A DNA stretch of 64,000 nt from Prevotella sp. (GCA_017548275.1 JAFZAH010000011.1:1-64000); one strand, 5' to 3'. Shown: positions 19,386-29,178, counted from the first letter of the stretch. The notes: generated from the letters alone by a model not told the origin. A program made the numbers and translations.

Positions 19386-20647
19386 TATCCTTTTATACCG
19401 AACGCCTGACGTATCACCTCCACCTGGTCGAGTTTCTCCCAGGTAAACAGTTCCACGTCGATGGTCTTTGTCTCATGATAGAAACTGGTGAAAGTCTTTT
19501 TCACCACTTCGTTCTTGCGGCCCATGTGTCCGTAAGCGGCTGTCTCCAGATACATCGGCTGACGGAGTTTGAATTTCTTCTCGATGCCTTTGGGGGTCAA
19601 GTCGAAGTGCTCGCTAATCCATTGGGCAATCTCACCGTCGCTCATGGCCACGTGTTTGCGGCCGTAGGTGTTGACATACACACTGACGGGTTTGGCTATA
19701 CCGATGGCATAACTCACCTGCACCAGCATCTCGTCGCTCACACCGGCTGCCACCATATTCTTGGCGATATAACGCGCGGCATAGGCTGCGGAGCGATCCA
19801 CCTTGCTGCTGTCCTTGCCCGAGAAGGCACCACCGCCGTGGGCGCCTTTACCTCCGTAGGTATCGACGATTATCTTTCTGCCCGTCAAACCGGTATCGCC
19901 GTGAGGACCACCGATGACGAACTTTCCCGTGGGGTTGACGTAATAGTGGATTTTACTATTAAACAGACGCAGAACGCTCTCGCTGTGTATCTGCTCTTTC
20001 ACGCGCGGAATGAGGATGTTAATCACGTCGTCTTCTATCTTGGCGAGCATTGCCTTGTCATCGTCCATGAACTCATCGTGCTGGGTAGAAACCACAATGG
20101 TATCAATGCGCTGCGGCACATTGTCATCGCTGTATTCTACCGTCACCTGACTCTTTGAGTCGGGACGCAGATAAGTCATCACCTTGCCCTCGCGACGGAT
20201 GTCGGCAAGCGTCTGCATCAACAGGTGGGCCAGATAGAGCGAAACGGGCATGAAACTTTCCGTCTCGTTCGTGGCATAACCGAACATCATGCCTTGGTCG
20301 CCGGCACCCTGTTGTTCCTCTGTCTCACGGTCCACACCGCGGTTGATGTCGCCGCTCTGCTCATGGATAGCGGTCATGATGCCGCAGGAATTCCCGTCGA
20401 ACTGGTACTCCGACTTCGTATAACCTATCTTGTTGATGGTTTTGCGGGCGATGGTCTGCAGGTCGATGTAGGCTTCGGAATGTACCTCGCCCATGATGAC
20501 CACCTGACCGGTAGTAACAAAACTCTCTATTGCGCAGCGGGCATTCTCGTCATAAGCCAAAAACTGGTCGAGCAATGCGTCTGATATTTGGTCGGCCACC
20601 TTGTCGGGATGTCCTTCTGAGACCGACTCTGAAGTGAATAAATACAT
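19385..20647 (-). CDS. metK: S-adenosylmethionine synthetase
   Basis: 420 aa, full length. Conserved motifs: the methionine/ATP-binding [18 protein letters not shown] at the N-terminus, [12 protein letters not shown], the P-loop-like [22 protein letters not shown] and [11 protein letters not shown]. It makes SAM from methionine and ATP in the cytoplasm. It leads a five-gene minus-strand operon. A GC-rich repeat lies in its 5' leader (20665-20700) and may form a hairpin there. Confidence 0.97.
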   Translation of the reverse strand: MYLFTSESVSEGHPDKVADQISDALLDQFLAYDENARCAIESFVTTGQVVIMGEVHSEAYIDLQTIARKTINKIGYTKSEYQFDGNSCGIMTAIHEQSGDINRGVDRETEEQQGAGDQGMMFGYATNETESFMPVSLYLAHLLMQTLADIRREGKVMTYLRPDSKSQVTVEYSDDNVPQRIDTIVVSTQHDEFMDDDKAMLAKIEDDVINILIPRVKEQIHSESVLRLFNSKIHYYVNPTGKFVIGGPHGDTGLTGRKIIVDTYGGKGAHGGGAFSGKDSSKVDRSAAYAARYIAKNMVAAGVSDEMLVQVSYAIGIAKPVSVYVNTYGRKHVAMSDGEIAQWISEHFDLTPKGIEKKFKLRQPMYLETAAYGHMGRKNEVVKKTFTSFYHETKTIDVELFTWEKLDQVEVIRQAFGIKG

Positions 20648-20664
20648 ATATATAATTTTAGGAA

Positions 20665-20700
20665 AGCCTCACCCCTCGCCTCTCTCCTCGAAGAGGGGCA
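20665..20700. repeat. GC-rich palindromic intergenic repeat, copy 2 (in the metK leader)
   Basis: CCTCACCCCTCGCCTCTCTC then CTCGAAGAGGGGC, opposite in orientation to copies 1, 3, 4 and 5. It ends about 18 bp upstream of the metK start codon, so it would be in the mRNA leader. Confidence 0.65.
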
Positions 20701-20778
20701 TGATGACTCATTGAGATGAGACTGTTATTAATAATTGTTTTTTGATAATCTAAACGTCATTTATGCGGTATCCGTTCC

Positions 20779-20817
20779 CCTTCTCCCCTCCCGTGGGAGG
20801 GGTTGGGGGCGGGCTTT
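20779..20817. repeat. GC-rich palindromic intergenic repeat, copy 3
   Basis: CCCCTCCCGTGGGAGGGG hairpin followed by TTGGGGGCGGGCTTTT, directly abutting the stop codon of the M16 peptidase gene. On the minus strand it could act as a 3' hairpin. Confidence 0.65.
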
Positions 20818-23628
20818 TTATTCTTCCGGCATCATGATGACTTCCACATGGTTGCCGCCTTTGAGGATGACATTCTTCACGAATGCGGCGACGCTCTGCG
20901 GAGTCATGGCATTGACAATGTTTTTGAAGCTTGAGTGAGTGTCGATGCCAAATTCTTCATAGTTGCGAATCACACTGGTCCAGTAACCGTTCTGGCGGGC
21001 GTTGTCGTCTGCCTGCTTCAGCATCAGTTCCTTCACTTTGCCCAGCATGTCGGCATCCACTGTAGATGACAGTTTGGTCACCTCGTCGCGCATGATGGTC
21101 AGCGCCTCATCGGCCATCTCAGGCTTCACGGGGCATACGCCTATCAAGGCGTTGAAGGGCACGTCATCGCCAAGTGACACGGTACCACCGGCACCGGCTG
21201 AGTAGGCTGCACCGGCATCCTCACGGATTTTCTTCAGATAAATCATCTCCAGCACCTGTCCGGCAGCGTCGCACAACACATCGTTTTCCTGAGTATAAGG
21301 CACTTCTGTGTTATACCACAACATGCGCACATTGGCTTTCGGGGTCTCCATCTTGCGGACGAAACGGTTGGTGATGTCGCCTTTGTGATAGGTGGTGATA
21401 GGACGCCACTGGTCGCGTTTGCCGTTGTCGGGCAGCGATGCCACATATTGCTCAATCATCGGACGGAGGGTCTCCTCCTCGAAGTTACCCACAAAGATGA
21501 AGGTGTAGTCACCGGCGTTGGCGGTGCGCTCTTTCGTGATTTGCAGGATGCGGTCGTAGTTGAGTTTCTTCAGGTCATCAACAGTCAGTGAACTGAAACG
21601 CGGGTTGCGGTCGTAGAGGGTGGCACGGATGGAGTCGGAGAAGGCGACATCGGGCGAGAGGTCACGGTTCTTCAACTGTGTCTCAAGCACGTTCACCAGC
21701 ATGTTGTAGTTCTTCTCGTCTTTCGTCACTGCGGTAAACTTCAGATAATTGAGTTGCATCATCGTCTCCAGGTCCTTAGGCACGCAACTGCCCGACATCG
21801 ACTCATGGAAGTCATCCATCTGGAAACTGACGGATGCCTGTTTGCCAGCCAACGCCTTGTCGAGTTCGGTGCTGGAGAAGGCTCCCAGTCCGCTCATGCC
21901 GACCACGGTGCTGAGCAGTCCGCAGTTGGTGATGTCAGCATCGGGAGTAAGCGACGAGCCGCCCTTCGAGAAGGCGTACATACGAATTTCATCATCTTTG
22001 AAATCGGTCTTTTTCAGAATGGCGGTGGCACCGTTCGAGAGGGTCAGTTTCTTATATCCCAACTTGGTGTTCTCTGTCTCGCCGGTGATGCGTCCCTTGG
22101 CGGGCAGGGTAGCCATGAGCGGCTCTTCCTTCACATTGTCCACCCACGGGGTCAGTTCCTCACCGCGCACCTTAGCGACTGCCTGATGCAGGGCCTCGCG
22201 TGTGGGATAGACGGCTCCTTCTTTCTCATTGTTGAAGTTGAGGATGACCAGGTTGGTATCGCTGTGATGTACCAATTCGGGCAGCACCTGGTTGATGATT
22301 TCAACGGGCACCTGAGGTGTGACCATGTCCATCAGTTGTTTCTCTGTCTCGAGCGAGGGTATCGGCTCATTGGCGAGGAAGTGGTCGCGGTACTCATTGC
22401 CGAAGAGGGCATTTTCGCGTTTGTTGCGGTTGGTGTAAGCCTTGTCCAGACGGCTCAGGTATTCAGCGCGCGCACGGGCATATTCTGTGGCGGTGAAACC
22501 ATGGCGCAGAGCACGTTCCACCTCGCGGTAGGCGGCAGAGATGGCTTCAGCGGTCTTACCTTCTTTGGGCAGAATGGACAACTCAAAAGCATCTACCGTC
22601 TTCGAGAGGAGATAGGTGCCGTCACCCGCACTGGCTTGCAGGAAGGGACAATCTGCCTCTTGACCCACCTCGTTCAGACGGTCGGAGAGCATACGGGCGA
22701 CCATACTCTTGGCATAACGACCCACGAGATACATCAAGTCGCCTTTCACGCTGTCGGGCTCTGCCTCGTGCTTCCACATCACCTCCACAAGGTTCACCTG
22801 TTGTTCCTTGTCCTTGTCTATCACCACGATGGGCTCATAATTGTCGGGCACAGGTTCAGCCACCACTTGGGCCGCATTGGGGACCACAGGAATACCGCTG
22901 AACAACTCCTTAATCTTGGCCTCGGTGCGGTCCACGTCGATGTCACCCACCACGATGATTGCCTGGTTGTCGGGACGGTACCATTTCTGATAATACTTAC
23001 GCAGCACCTCGGGGGCAAAGTTGTCGACAATCTCCATCTTGCCGATAGGCATACGCAATCCATACTTTGAACCCGGATAGAGGGCTTCGAGATTACGTTC
23101 CAGCATACGCTGTGTGGCCGAAGAGCGCAGACGCCACTCCTCGTGTATCACACCACGCTCTTTCTGTATCTCTTCCTCTTCGAGCAGCAGTCCGTTCGAC
23201 CAGTCTTTCAGAATGAGCAGACAGGAGTCAAGGGCTGTGACACGGGTGGAAGGCACGTTACAGACTCGATAAACGGTCTGGTCGATGCTGGTGTAAGCGT
23301 TCAAATCACCACCGAACTCCACACCGAGTGAACGGCAGAACTCAATCAGTTCGTTGCCTTTGAAATGTTCTGAGCCATTGAACGCCATGTGCTCCAAGAA
23401 GTGAGCCAGACCGCGCTGGTCATCGTTCTCCTGAATACTTCCCACGCGCTGGGCTATGTAGAAGTTCACGCGATGCTCAGGATAACCGTTCTGACGTACA
23501 TAATACGTCAGTCCGTTGTCCAATTTTCCCGTTCTCACCGCCTCGTCCTGAGGGATGGGATACGACTGCGCCTGGGCTGTGCCAGCCAGCACCAACAGCG
23601 CCATTAAGACAAGATTTCTAACTTTCAT
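20818..23628 (-). CDS. Secreted M16 family zinc metallopeptidase (pitrilysin-like)
   Basis: 936 aa from the ATG at 23628, chosen because it opens a signal peptide (MKVRNLVLMALLVLAGTAQA) and lies 37 nt after a -7 box; the longer frame has no signal. The zinc site HFLEH is at residues 76-80, with the downstream acidic ligand region about 75 residues later. Two M16 repeats are visible, the second beginning near YKKLTLSNGATAILKKTDF and lacking an HxxEH. This is the usual active/inactive pairing of M16B/C proteases. It is probably periplasmic and degrades peptides; its specificity is unknown. Confidence 0.9.
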   Translation of the reverse strand: MKVRNLVLMALLVLAGTAQAQSYPIPQDEAVRTGKLDNGLTYYVRQNGYPEHRVNFYIAQRVGSIQENDDQRGLAHFLEHMAFNGSEHFKGNELIEFCRSLGVEFGGDLNAYTSIDQTVYRVCNVPSTRVTALDSCLLILKDWSNGLLLEEEEIQKERGVIHEEWRLRSSATQRMLERNLEALYPGSKYGLRMPIGKMEIVDNFAPEVLRKYYQKWYRPDNQAIIVVGDIDVDRTEAKIKELFSGIPVVPNAAQVVAEPVPDNYEPIVVIDKDKEQQVNLVEVMWKHEAEPDSVKGDLMYLVGRYAKSMVARMLSDRLNEVGQEADCPFLQASAGDGTYLLSKTVDAFELSILPKEGKTAEAISAAYREVERALRHGFTATEYARARAEYLSRLDKAYTNRNKRENALFGNEYRDHFLANEPIPSLETEKQLMDMVTPQVPVEIINQVLPELVHHSDTNLVILNFNNEKEGAVYPTREALHQAVAKVRGEELTPWVDNVKEEPLMATLPAKGRITGETENTKLGYKKLTLSNGATAILKKTDFKDDEIRMYAFSKGGSSLTPDADITNCGLLSTVVGMSGLGAFSSTELDKALAGKQASVSFQMDDFHESMSGSCVPKDLETMMQLNYLKFTAVTKDEKNYNMLVNVLETQLKNRDLSPDVAFSDSIRATLYDRNPRFSSLTVDDLKKLNYDRILQITKERTANAGDYTFIFVGNFEEETLRPMIEQYVASLPDNGKRDQWRPITTYHKGDITNRFVRKMETPKANVRMLWYNTEVPYTQENDVLCDAAGQVLEMIYLKKIREDAGAAYSAGAGGTVSLGDDVPFNALIGVCPVKPEMADEALTIMRDEVTKLSSTVDADMLGKVKELMLKQADDNARQNGYWTSVIRNYEEFGIDTHSSFKNIVNAMTPQSVAAFVKNVILKGGNHVEVIMMPEE

Positions 23629-23664
23629 TGTTCTTATATTTGATATATGATTGATTTTAGGCGA

Positions 23665-23672
23665 CAAAATTA
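23665..23672 (-). promoter_or_regulatory. -7 box of the M16 peptidase gene
   Basis: Minus-strand TAATTTTG fits TAnnTTTG, 37 nt upstream of the ATG at 23628. The rest of the stretch to 23877 holds no gene that I can see. Confidence 0.55.
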
Positions 23673-23877
23673 CGCAAAAATCCCGAATTATGCACGAACA
23701 CATGAACATATTTTTAGACACAAGGACTTAAGGTCATTCAGATGGCACTTTCATGCTCTGCAATAGTTTGCCCATACTGTTTTTCCCATGTCGTCTTTTC
23801 AATAGATGTTCACACTTTAGACGCAGCAAAGCAACAAAAACTACATAAAAATATATAAAAGTTAAAGGGAAGAGGCT

Positions 23878-24774
23878 TTAGGGGGCATTGTTTCTCGGAT
23901 GGTGCTCCAAGATGGCTTTGCGGAGCGAGGTCATGTCGATATGGGTGTAAATCTCCGTTGTACCGATGTTCTCATGTCCAAGTAACGCTTGTATGACACG
24001 CAGGTCGGCACCACCTTCGAGCAGTACCGTGGCGAATGAGTGCCGGAAGGTGTGGGGCGAGATGGTCTTCTGTATGCCGGCTGCCTCGGCTAGGTTCTTC
24101 ACCATGATAAGTATCATTGTGCGGGTAAGATGGGCGCCACGGCGGTTCAAAAACACATAATCCTCTTCACCGGGTTTGATGTTCATGCGATCGCGGTCAA
24201 CAAACCATAATTTCAACTCTTTCACGGCTTTATCTGAGATGGGCACCAACCGCTCTTTACTCCCCTTGCCAAAGACACGGATAAAACGCTCATCGAGATA
24301 GAGGTTAGACATTTTCAGTTCGGTCAGTTCCGACACGCGTAAGCCGCAACTGAACAGCACTTCTACAATAGCGCGATTGCGGTGCCCCTCCCACTTCGAC
24401 ATGTCAATGGCGCCCTCTATCATGTCCACCTCCTCGGTGGAGAGCACCTCGGGCAGATGGTCGCCCGTCTGTGGCGATTCGAGCAGTTCGGTGGGGTCGT
24501 CTGTGATATAACCGTCGATAAGCAGGAAATGATAGAAAGCGCGCACTCCGCTGAGAATACGGCATTGCGAACGGGCACCTATGCCCAAATCATGCAACGA
24601 GGCGGCAAACTGCTGTAAATCGGCCAACGTGGCTTTCTCTGGCGCGATGCCTTGCGCGGAGAGAAAAGACAGCAGTTTATCCACGTCACGCATATAAGCA
24701 TCGAGCGTGTTGGCGGAATAATTGCGCTGCAAACGCAGATAACGGCGGAAAGAACTGATGTGTTTATCAGGCAT
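23878..24774 (-). CDS. xerD: Tyrosine recombinase XerD
   Basis: 298 aa from the ATG at 24774 (MPDKHISSFRRYLRLQRN); an 8-residue-longer start would overlap the upstream gene. An N-terminal SAM-like core-binding domain (about 1-90) precedes the catalytic domain with the R-K-H-R-H-Y set: SCGLRVSELTELK, HTFRHSFAT, GHENIGTTEIYTH. It resolves chromosome dimers with XerC. The gene sits in its usual Bacteroidales position after aroQ, not in a mobile element. Confidence 0.92.
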   Translation of the reverse strand: MPDKHISSFRRYLRLQRNYSANTLDAYMRDVDKLLSFLSAQGIAPEKATLADLQQFAASLHDLGIGARSQCRILSGVRAFYHFLLIDGYITDDPTELLESPQTGDHLPEVLSTEEVDMIEGAIDMSKWEGHRNRAIVEVLFSCGLRVSELTELKMSNLYLDERFIRVFGKGSKERLVPISDKAVKELKLWFVDRDRMNIKPGEEDYVFLNRRGAHLTRTMILIMVKNLAEAAGIQKTISPHTFRHSFATVLLEGGADLRVIQALLGHENIGTTEIYTHIDMTSLRKAILEHHPRNNAP

Positions 24775-24778
24775 GATA

Positions 24779-25492
24779 TTACAGGTTGTTTCCTTCACTT
24801 TCAGGGGAAATACGGGGAAGACGCCGGATGAGTGTCAATCCGTCACGGACGGGGACGATGACTTTTTCCACACGCGAGTCGGCTGCCACATAGTCATTGA
24901 ACCGGCGGATGCCTTGCGTCTGTGCGTCATGGTCATAGGCCGGGTCGGTGATATGACCGTCCCACAACGTGTTGTCGGCAATGATGAAACCGCCGGGCCT
25001 CACCACGCTCAGGGCCATCTCGTAGGTCTCCACATAGGAACGCTTGTCGCCGTCGATAAACACCATGTCAAACAGGATGTCCAAACGGGGCGCCTCGGTG
25101 ATAGCGTCACCGATAATAAATGTGATGCGGTCGGCAACGGCTGACGCCTCTATCCACGGACGGGTGAAATCTTCCAACTCATCATCAATCTCAAAGGTAT
25201 AGAGATGTCCGTCGCCCTCCAAACCCTCGGCCATACTGATGGCGCTATAACCGCTGAAGGTGCCCACCTCAAGGATGTTGTGCGGACGAATCATCCTAAC
25301 CAGCATCTTCAGCAAACGGCCTTGCAGATGACCGCTTGCCATGCGACCGTTGAGCAAATGCACATTCGTGGCACGCCACAGACGATACAGGTAGTCGCCC
25401 TCAGGGTCGATATGGTTAAGGAGATAATCCTCCCCCTGTCCTCCTCCTAAAGAAGGAGAAAACGCACTTGGGCCTTTTTGGGGAGAATCCAT
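24779..25492 (-). CDS. SAM-dependent O-methyltransferase (class I, caffeoyl-CoA type)
   Basis: 237 aa. The methyltransferase core shows the SAM loop ILEVGTFSGYSAISMAEGL, the acidic YTFEIDDELEDF, and the metal/substrate strand DMVFIDGDKRSYVETYE with PGGFIIADNTLWDG. This fits the catechol/caffeoyl-CoA-like O-methyltransferases; the substrate is unknown. The first 20 residues (SPSLGGGQGEDY) look non-native: the DNA there contains a diverged copy of the GC-rich palindromic repeat. Either the true start is downstream at a non-ATG codon, or the repeat has become coding. It lies between aroQ and xerD. Confidence 0.88.
   Translation of the reverse strand: MDSPQKGPSAFSPSLGGGQGEDYLLNHIDPEGDYLYRLWRATNVHLLNGRMASGHLQGRLLKMLVRMIRPHNILEVGTFSGYSAISMAEGLEGDGHLYTFEIDDELEDFTRPWIEASAVADRITFIIGDAITEAPRLDILFDMVFIDGDKRSYVETYEMALSVVRPGGFIIADNTLWDGHITDPAYDHDAQTQGIRRFNDYVAADSRVEKVIVPVRDGLTLIRRLPRISPESEGNNL
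25423..25460. repeat. Diverged GC-rich repeat inside a coding start
   Basis: TCTCCTTCTTTAGGAGGAGG followed by ACAGGGGGAGGATT on the minus strand resembles the GC-rich intergenic repeats of this window, and would encode the N-terminus of the O-methyltransferase. Confidence 0.5.
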
Positions 25493-25528
25493 CGCTAACT
25501 CTCTAGAAATGTGTTGTTTACTCCACTC

Positions 25529-25960
25529 CTATTTGGAGGGAGCGAGATTCTTAACACTCTCTATCGCCAGCCGGTAACTGTCAAGACCGAAACCGCAAAT
25601 CACACCATGGCAGGCACTGCTAATCATCGAGTGATGGCGGAAGTCCTCGCGCTGATGCACATTAGAGATATGCACCTCGATGACCGGAGCCTTGATGGCG
25701 CGGATGCAATCATGCAACGCCACACTGGTATGGGTATAAGCGCCGGCATTGAGGATGATAGCGTCAACCGTGAATCCGTCTGCCTGCATGCGGTTGATGA
25801 GTTCGCCCTCGACATTGCTCTGGAAATAGCGAATCTCCACGTCAGCATACTGTTCACGCAACTTCGACAGGTAGTTATCAAACGACTCGCTGCCATAGAT
25901 ACCGGGTTCGCGCTGACCCAAAAGATTCAGATTGGGTCCGTTTATGATAAGAATAGTCAT
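25529..25960 (-). CDS. aroQ: 3-dehydroquinate dehydratase, type II
   Basis: 143 aa from the ATG at about 25960 (MTILIINGPNLNLLGQREP), matching the usual 140-150 aa of the family; an upstream GTG frame is unlikely because a promoter-like box lies inside it. Motifs: the NGPNLNLLGQREPGIYG start, catalytic Tyr in GIYG, FQSNVEGELIN, LNAGAYTHTSVALHD and EVHISNVHQREDFRHHS. It dehydrates 3-dehydroquinate in the shikimate pathway as a dodecamer in the cytoplasm. It is the first gene of a run with the O-methyltransferase and xerD. Confidence 0.95.
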   Translation of the reverse strand: MTILIINGPNLNLLGQREPGIYGSESFDNYLSKLREQYADVEIRYFQSNVEGELINRMQADGFTVDAIILNAGAYTHTSVALHDCIRAIKAPVIEVHISNVHQREDFRHHSMISSACHGVICGFGLDSYRLAIESVKNLAPSK

Positions 25961-25988
25961 GGGTTGAAAGAATTGTACATTTTCGCTG

Positions 25989-26056
25989 CGAAGATACTGC
26001 TTTTTATCGGAAAATCCAAACACATTTTGCTATTCCAAATAAAAATTGTAACTTCG
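25989..26056. promoter_or_regulatory. Divergent promoter region between aroQ and rbfA
   Basis: Minus-strand TATCTTCG (25996-25989) and plus-strand TAACTTCG (26049-26056) each resemble TAnnTTTG with one change and each is followed by CAGC. They would serve aroQ and rbfA. The AT-rich CAATTCAC/CATTCGTC direct repeats downstream (26080-26160) form the rbfA leader. Confidence 0.4.
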
Positions 26057-26172
26057 CAGCCGAAATCACAAAAATCAATTCACAATTCACAATTATTCAA
26101 TTCACAATTATTCAACACGAAGCGACAATTCAACATTTGTCATTCGTCATTCAACATTCGCAAGGTAAATAT

Positions 26173-26508
26173 ATGCAAGAAACAAGACAAAACAGAATTG
26201 CAAGGTTATTGCAAAAAGAACTGAGCCTCATCTTCCAATCACAGACGCGCATGATGCACGGAGTGATGGTCAGTGTGACCAGATGCCGCATATCACCCGA
26301 TCTGAGCATCTGCACCGCATATCTCAGCATTTTCCCGTCGGAAAAGGCTGAGGAAATCATCGGCAACATTAACAACAACGCGAAGACCATCCGATATGAA
26401 TTAGGTACGCACGTGCGCAATCAGTTGCGTATCATTCCCGAACTGCGCTTCTTTGTAGATGACTCGCTCGACTACATCGACCATATCGATGAACTGCTGA
26501 AAAAATGA
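26173..26508 (+). CDS. rbfA: Ribosome-binding factor A
   Basis: 111 aa from the ATG at 26173 (MQETRQNRIARLLQKELSLIF). A 12-residue-longer frame exists but would encode AT-rich repeat. The KH-like RbfA fold is recognisable: N-terminal RQNRIARLLQKEL, the central strand SVTRCRISPDLSICTAYLSIFP, and the ending LRFFVDDSLDYIDHIDELLKK. It helps 30S maturation around the 5' helix of 16S rRNA. Its stop overlaps the next start by 4 bp (ATGA). Confidence 0.93.
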   Translation: MQETRQNRIARLLQKELSLIFQSQTRMMHGVMVSVTRCRISPDLSICTAYLSIFPSEKAEEIIGNINNNAKTIRYELGTHVRNQLRIIPELRFFVDDSLDYIDHIDELLKK

Positions 26509-27740
26509 ATTTCCCGTTCTACATAGCACGGCGATACCTGTTCTCAAAAAAGAGCACACATGCCATCAACGTCATCAGCGGCATCTCCGTAGGAGGTGTG
26601 GCGGTGGCGACCATGGCATTGGTGGTTACGCTGAGCGTGTTCAACGGTTTTCATGACCTCGTGGCGTCGTTCTTCACTGCTTTCGACCCGCAAATAAAAG
26701 TGGTGCCGGCCATGGGAAAGTCTGCCCCTGCCGATGACCCCATACTGACCGAGATACGGTCGCTGCCGCAAATAGATGTCGCCACGGAATGCGTGGAAGA
26801 CATGGCACTGGCGGTCTATGACGGACGACAGGCGATGATACGCGTGAAAGGCGTGGACGACAACTTCGACGAACTGACCCACATCAAAGAGATTCTCTAC
26901 GGCGACGGCACGTTCCGACTGCATGCCGCCAACCTGCAATACGGTACACCTGGCATACAACTGGCATACGAGATGAAACTGGGCGCACACTGGCCGGGGT
27001 ATCTCCATGTGTTCGCTCCCAAACGCGAAGGACAACTGGACATGAACAACCCTGACGCGGCGTTCGTATCGGACTCTCTCCTGTCTTCAGGTGTGGTGTT
27101 CTCCGTGAAACAGACTAAATATGACCACGATTACATCATCACACCCGTGGCGTTCGCACGCAATCTCTTCGGGCAACAAGGCATGATCACTTCGTTGGAA
27201 CTGCGTCTGAAACAAGGCAGCAGTTTCGACTCGGTGAAAGACAACATCAAAAAAATCGCCGGCGACAAGTATCAAGTGCTTGACCGCGACGAACAACAGG
27301 CCGAGACGTTCAACATCATGAAGATTGAGAAACTGTTGGCCTATATTTTCCTGACATTTATTCTGATGGTTGCGTGTTTCAACATCATCGGGTCGCTGTC
27401 TATGCTCATCATCGACAAAAAAGACGATGTGGTCACACTGCGCAACCTCGGTGCCTCCGACAAGCAGATATCGCAGATATTCCTCTTCGAGGGACGTATG
27501 ATTGCTGTGGCGGGTGCCATCACGGGTATTATCATCGGACTGCTCCTTTGTTGGGCACAAGAGGCGTTCGGCATCGTGCGACTGGGCGACAGTAGTGGCA
27601 ATTTCGTGGTCGATGCCTACCCCGTCAGTGTCCACTTCTGGGATATCGTCATCATCTTCTTTACCGTCATCGCCGTGGGCTGGCTCGCCGTCTGGTATCC
27701 TGTCAGATATATGAGCAAAAGATTGTTGAATGACGAGTGA
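26505..27740 (+). CDS. ABC transporter permease, LolC/LolE-like
   Basis: 411 aa. Four transmembrane segments in the FtsX/LolE arrangement: one near residues 20-50, a periplasmic MacB-PCD-like domain at about 50-265, then three segments (LLAYIFLTFILMVACFNIIG; MIAVAGAITGIIIGLLLCW; WDIVIIFFTVIAVGWLAVW). The coupling helix region LRNLGASDKQISQIFLFEGR is well conserved. The family extracts lipoproteins from the inner membrane or moves other substrates. No ATPase partner is adjacent. It is translationally coupled to rbfA. Confidence 0.88.
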   Translation: MNFPFYIARRYLFSKKSTHAINVISGISVGGVAVATMALVVTLSVFNGFHDLVASFFTAFDPQIKVVPAMGKSAPADDPILTEIRSLPQIDVATECVEDMALAVYDGRQAMIRVKGVDDNFDELTHIKEILYGDGTFRLHAANLQYGTPGIQLAYEMKLGAHWPGYLHVFAPKREGQLDMNNPDAAFVSDSLLSSGVVFSVKQTKYDHDYIITPVAFARNLFGQQGMITSLELRLKQGSSFDSVKDNIKKIAGDKYQVLDRDEQQAETFNIMKIEKLLAYIFLTFILMVACFNIIGSLSMLIIDKKDDVVTLRNLGASDKQISQIFLFEGRMIAVAGAITGIIIGLLLCWAQEAFGIVRLGDSSGNFVVDAYPVSVHFWDIVIIFFTVIAVGWLAVWYPVRYMSKRLLNDE

Positions 27741-27784
27741 AGAGTGACGAATAACCGTTTCGCAATATAGAACGAATAAATGAA

Positions 27785-27851
27785 GAATGACGAATTGCCT
27801 ATGTTTGTGACAATTCGTCATTCTTTATTCGTCATCGGCCGCAGCCGAATC
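27785..27851. repeat. Palindromic repeat, left copy flanking the ATPase gene
   Basis: GAATGACGAATTG and CAATTCGTCATTC form a 13-bp perfect inverted repeat with a 13-nt loop, followed by TTTATTCGTCATCGGCCGCA. A nearly identical copy, in direct orientation, lies at 29257-29321. The region also lies 3' of two convergent genes, so it may act as a terminator. Confidence 0.85.
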
Positions 27852-27874
27852 TTTCCACATTCGTCATTAGAAAT

Positions 27875-29155
27875 TCAAATAGTTCCTAACAACCACTTCC
27901 ATACAGGAACAACCTCAATGTTGATACCGTCTTCTATTATCTGCTTTTCTGTATCCCTTGTAATGATAACACCTTGATACTGCTTAAATGCTTTCAAGAA
28001 TTTAATGAGTCCACCTACTTCTCGTTCATATGTGTTAATATCATCGATGCTATAGGATACCTGTATAGCTTTGTTGGCCTCTGGTATGCAGAAATCTACT
28101 TCTACACCTCTATTATAATAGAATAGACGCCGCTCTTCTGCCGTATTGTGATAGTGTTTGTCCAAATGAATAGCAACGATATTCTCCAACAATTTGGTTT
28201 CTCCGTCGGTAAGGAAAAGGTTCAATATACCATTATCGGCATAATAACGCTTTACTATGGTCTGTTGTTCGGTCAGCGGTGAGACGAGGTTAGGAATGGA
28301 GAAAATGAGATAGGCGTCCTCCATATAGTCGAGATAGTCTTTCAATATCATAGGACTGATACTTTCGCCCGTTGACTTGATAATGTGCTCTAAACGCTTC
28401 AGTGTTGTCGGTTGCATCACACTATCGGCCAGTTTCCTTGCCAGTAATCGGAATATTCGCGGATTACGAATCTTGTTGCGTTCCACGATATCTCCCATCA
28501 GAATTTTCTGATAGAGCGAGGTGAGCCATTCCCTTTTATCCGTCTTGTCGAAAGACTCGGCAAAACCTCCGTTATAAAAATACTCATAGAAATGAAGGAT
28601 TACCGCCAACCGTTTATCGGGCTGGAATTCCCAATTCTTGTCAAGGCAAACACCATAATACATCAAATACTCTTCAAAAGAAAAGGGGTAAATCCGGCGC
28701 TGGATGTAACTGCCGCCCAACGTAGATGCAATCTCACGGCTGAGCATTTTAGCATTGCTACCCGTAATCATGACATGGTATTTCTCCTCAGCCAACCGGC
28801 GTGCAAATTTTTCCCATCCCATAACATTCTGTATCTCATCAAGATAAATGAGAGGGTGCTTTTGGTCATACATTTCCCAATACGCCTCGAGCAATAATCC
28901 AAGTTCTTCGCCACGGATGGAGGCTAAACGTTCATCATCAAAATTAACATACAGAATATCCTCCACATTGACCTGCCCGGAAGAGAGTTTCGCCTGTATG
29001 TCTTGATAGAGCGTATACGACTTTCCTGCCCGGCGAATACCGATGAGAACATAGCAGGTGTGTTCATCGAAACTCTCAGCCCTTTGCATCAGTTTGGTTA
29101 TACCTATTTTCTGTTGTTTCTCACCTATGACTGTCTTGATAACTTTCTTATTCAT
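27875..29155 (-). CDS. AAA ATPase with DUF4143 domain
   Basis: 426 aa. Walker A GIRRAGKS (residues 39-46) and Walker B LIYLDEIQ lie in the AAA_14 domain. A sensor-like segment ITGSNAKMLSREIAS and the linker GGSYIQRRIYPFSFEEYL follow. The C-terminal DUF4143 has a PD-(D/E)XK-like piece (GVEVDFCIPEANKAIQVSYS). Such proteins are widespread and variable in gut Bacteroidetes; their function is unproven and a nuclease or selfish role has been suggested. It is a solitary gene between two copies of a palindromic repeat, suggesting it is accessory to the chromosomal backbone. Confidence 0.9.
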   Translation of the reverse strand: MNKKVIKTVIGEKQQKIGITKLMQRAESFDEHTCYVLIGIRRAGKSYTLYQDIQAKLSSGQVNVEDILYVNFDDERLASIRGEELGLLLEAYWEMYDQKHPLIYLDEIQNVMGWEKFARRLAEEKYHVMITGSNAKMLSREIASTLGGSYIQRRIYPFSFEEYLMYYGVCLDKNWEFQPDKRLAVILHFYEYFYNGGFAESFDKTDKREWLTSLYQKILMGDIVERNKIRNPRIFRLLARKLADSVMQPTTLKRLEHIIKSTGESISPMILKDYLDYMEDAYLIFSIPNLVSPLTEQQTIVKRYYADNGILNLFLTDGETKLLENIVAIHLDKHYHNTAEERRLFYYNRGVEVDFCIPEANKAIQVSYSIDDINTYEREVGGLIKFLKAFKQYQGVIITRDTEKQIIEDGINIEVVPVWKWLLGTI

Positions 29156-29178
29156 ACAATATTCTAAAGTTTACTTTG

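Noticed and set aside
20648-20760. SAM riboswitch upstream of metK
   Set aside because: The leader holds a GC-rich repeat hairpin and a short CTCATC/GATGAG stem but none of the conserved SAM-riboswitch core elements.
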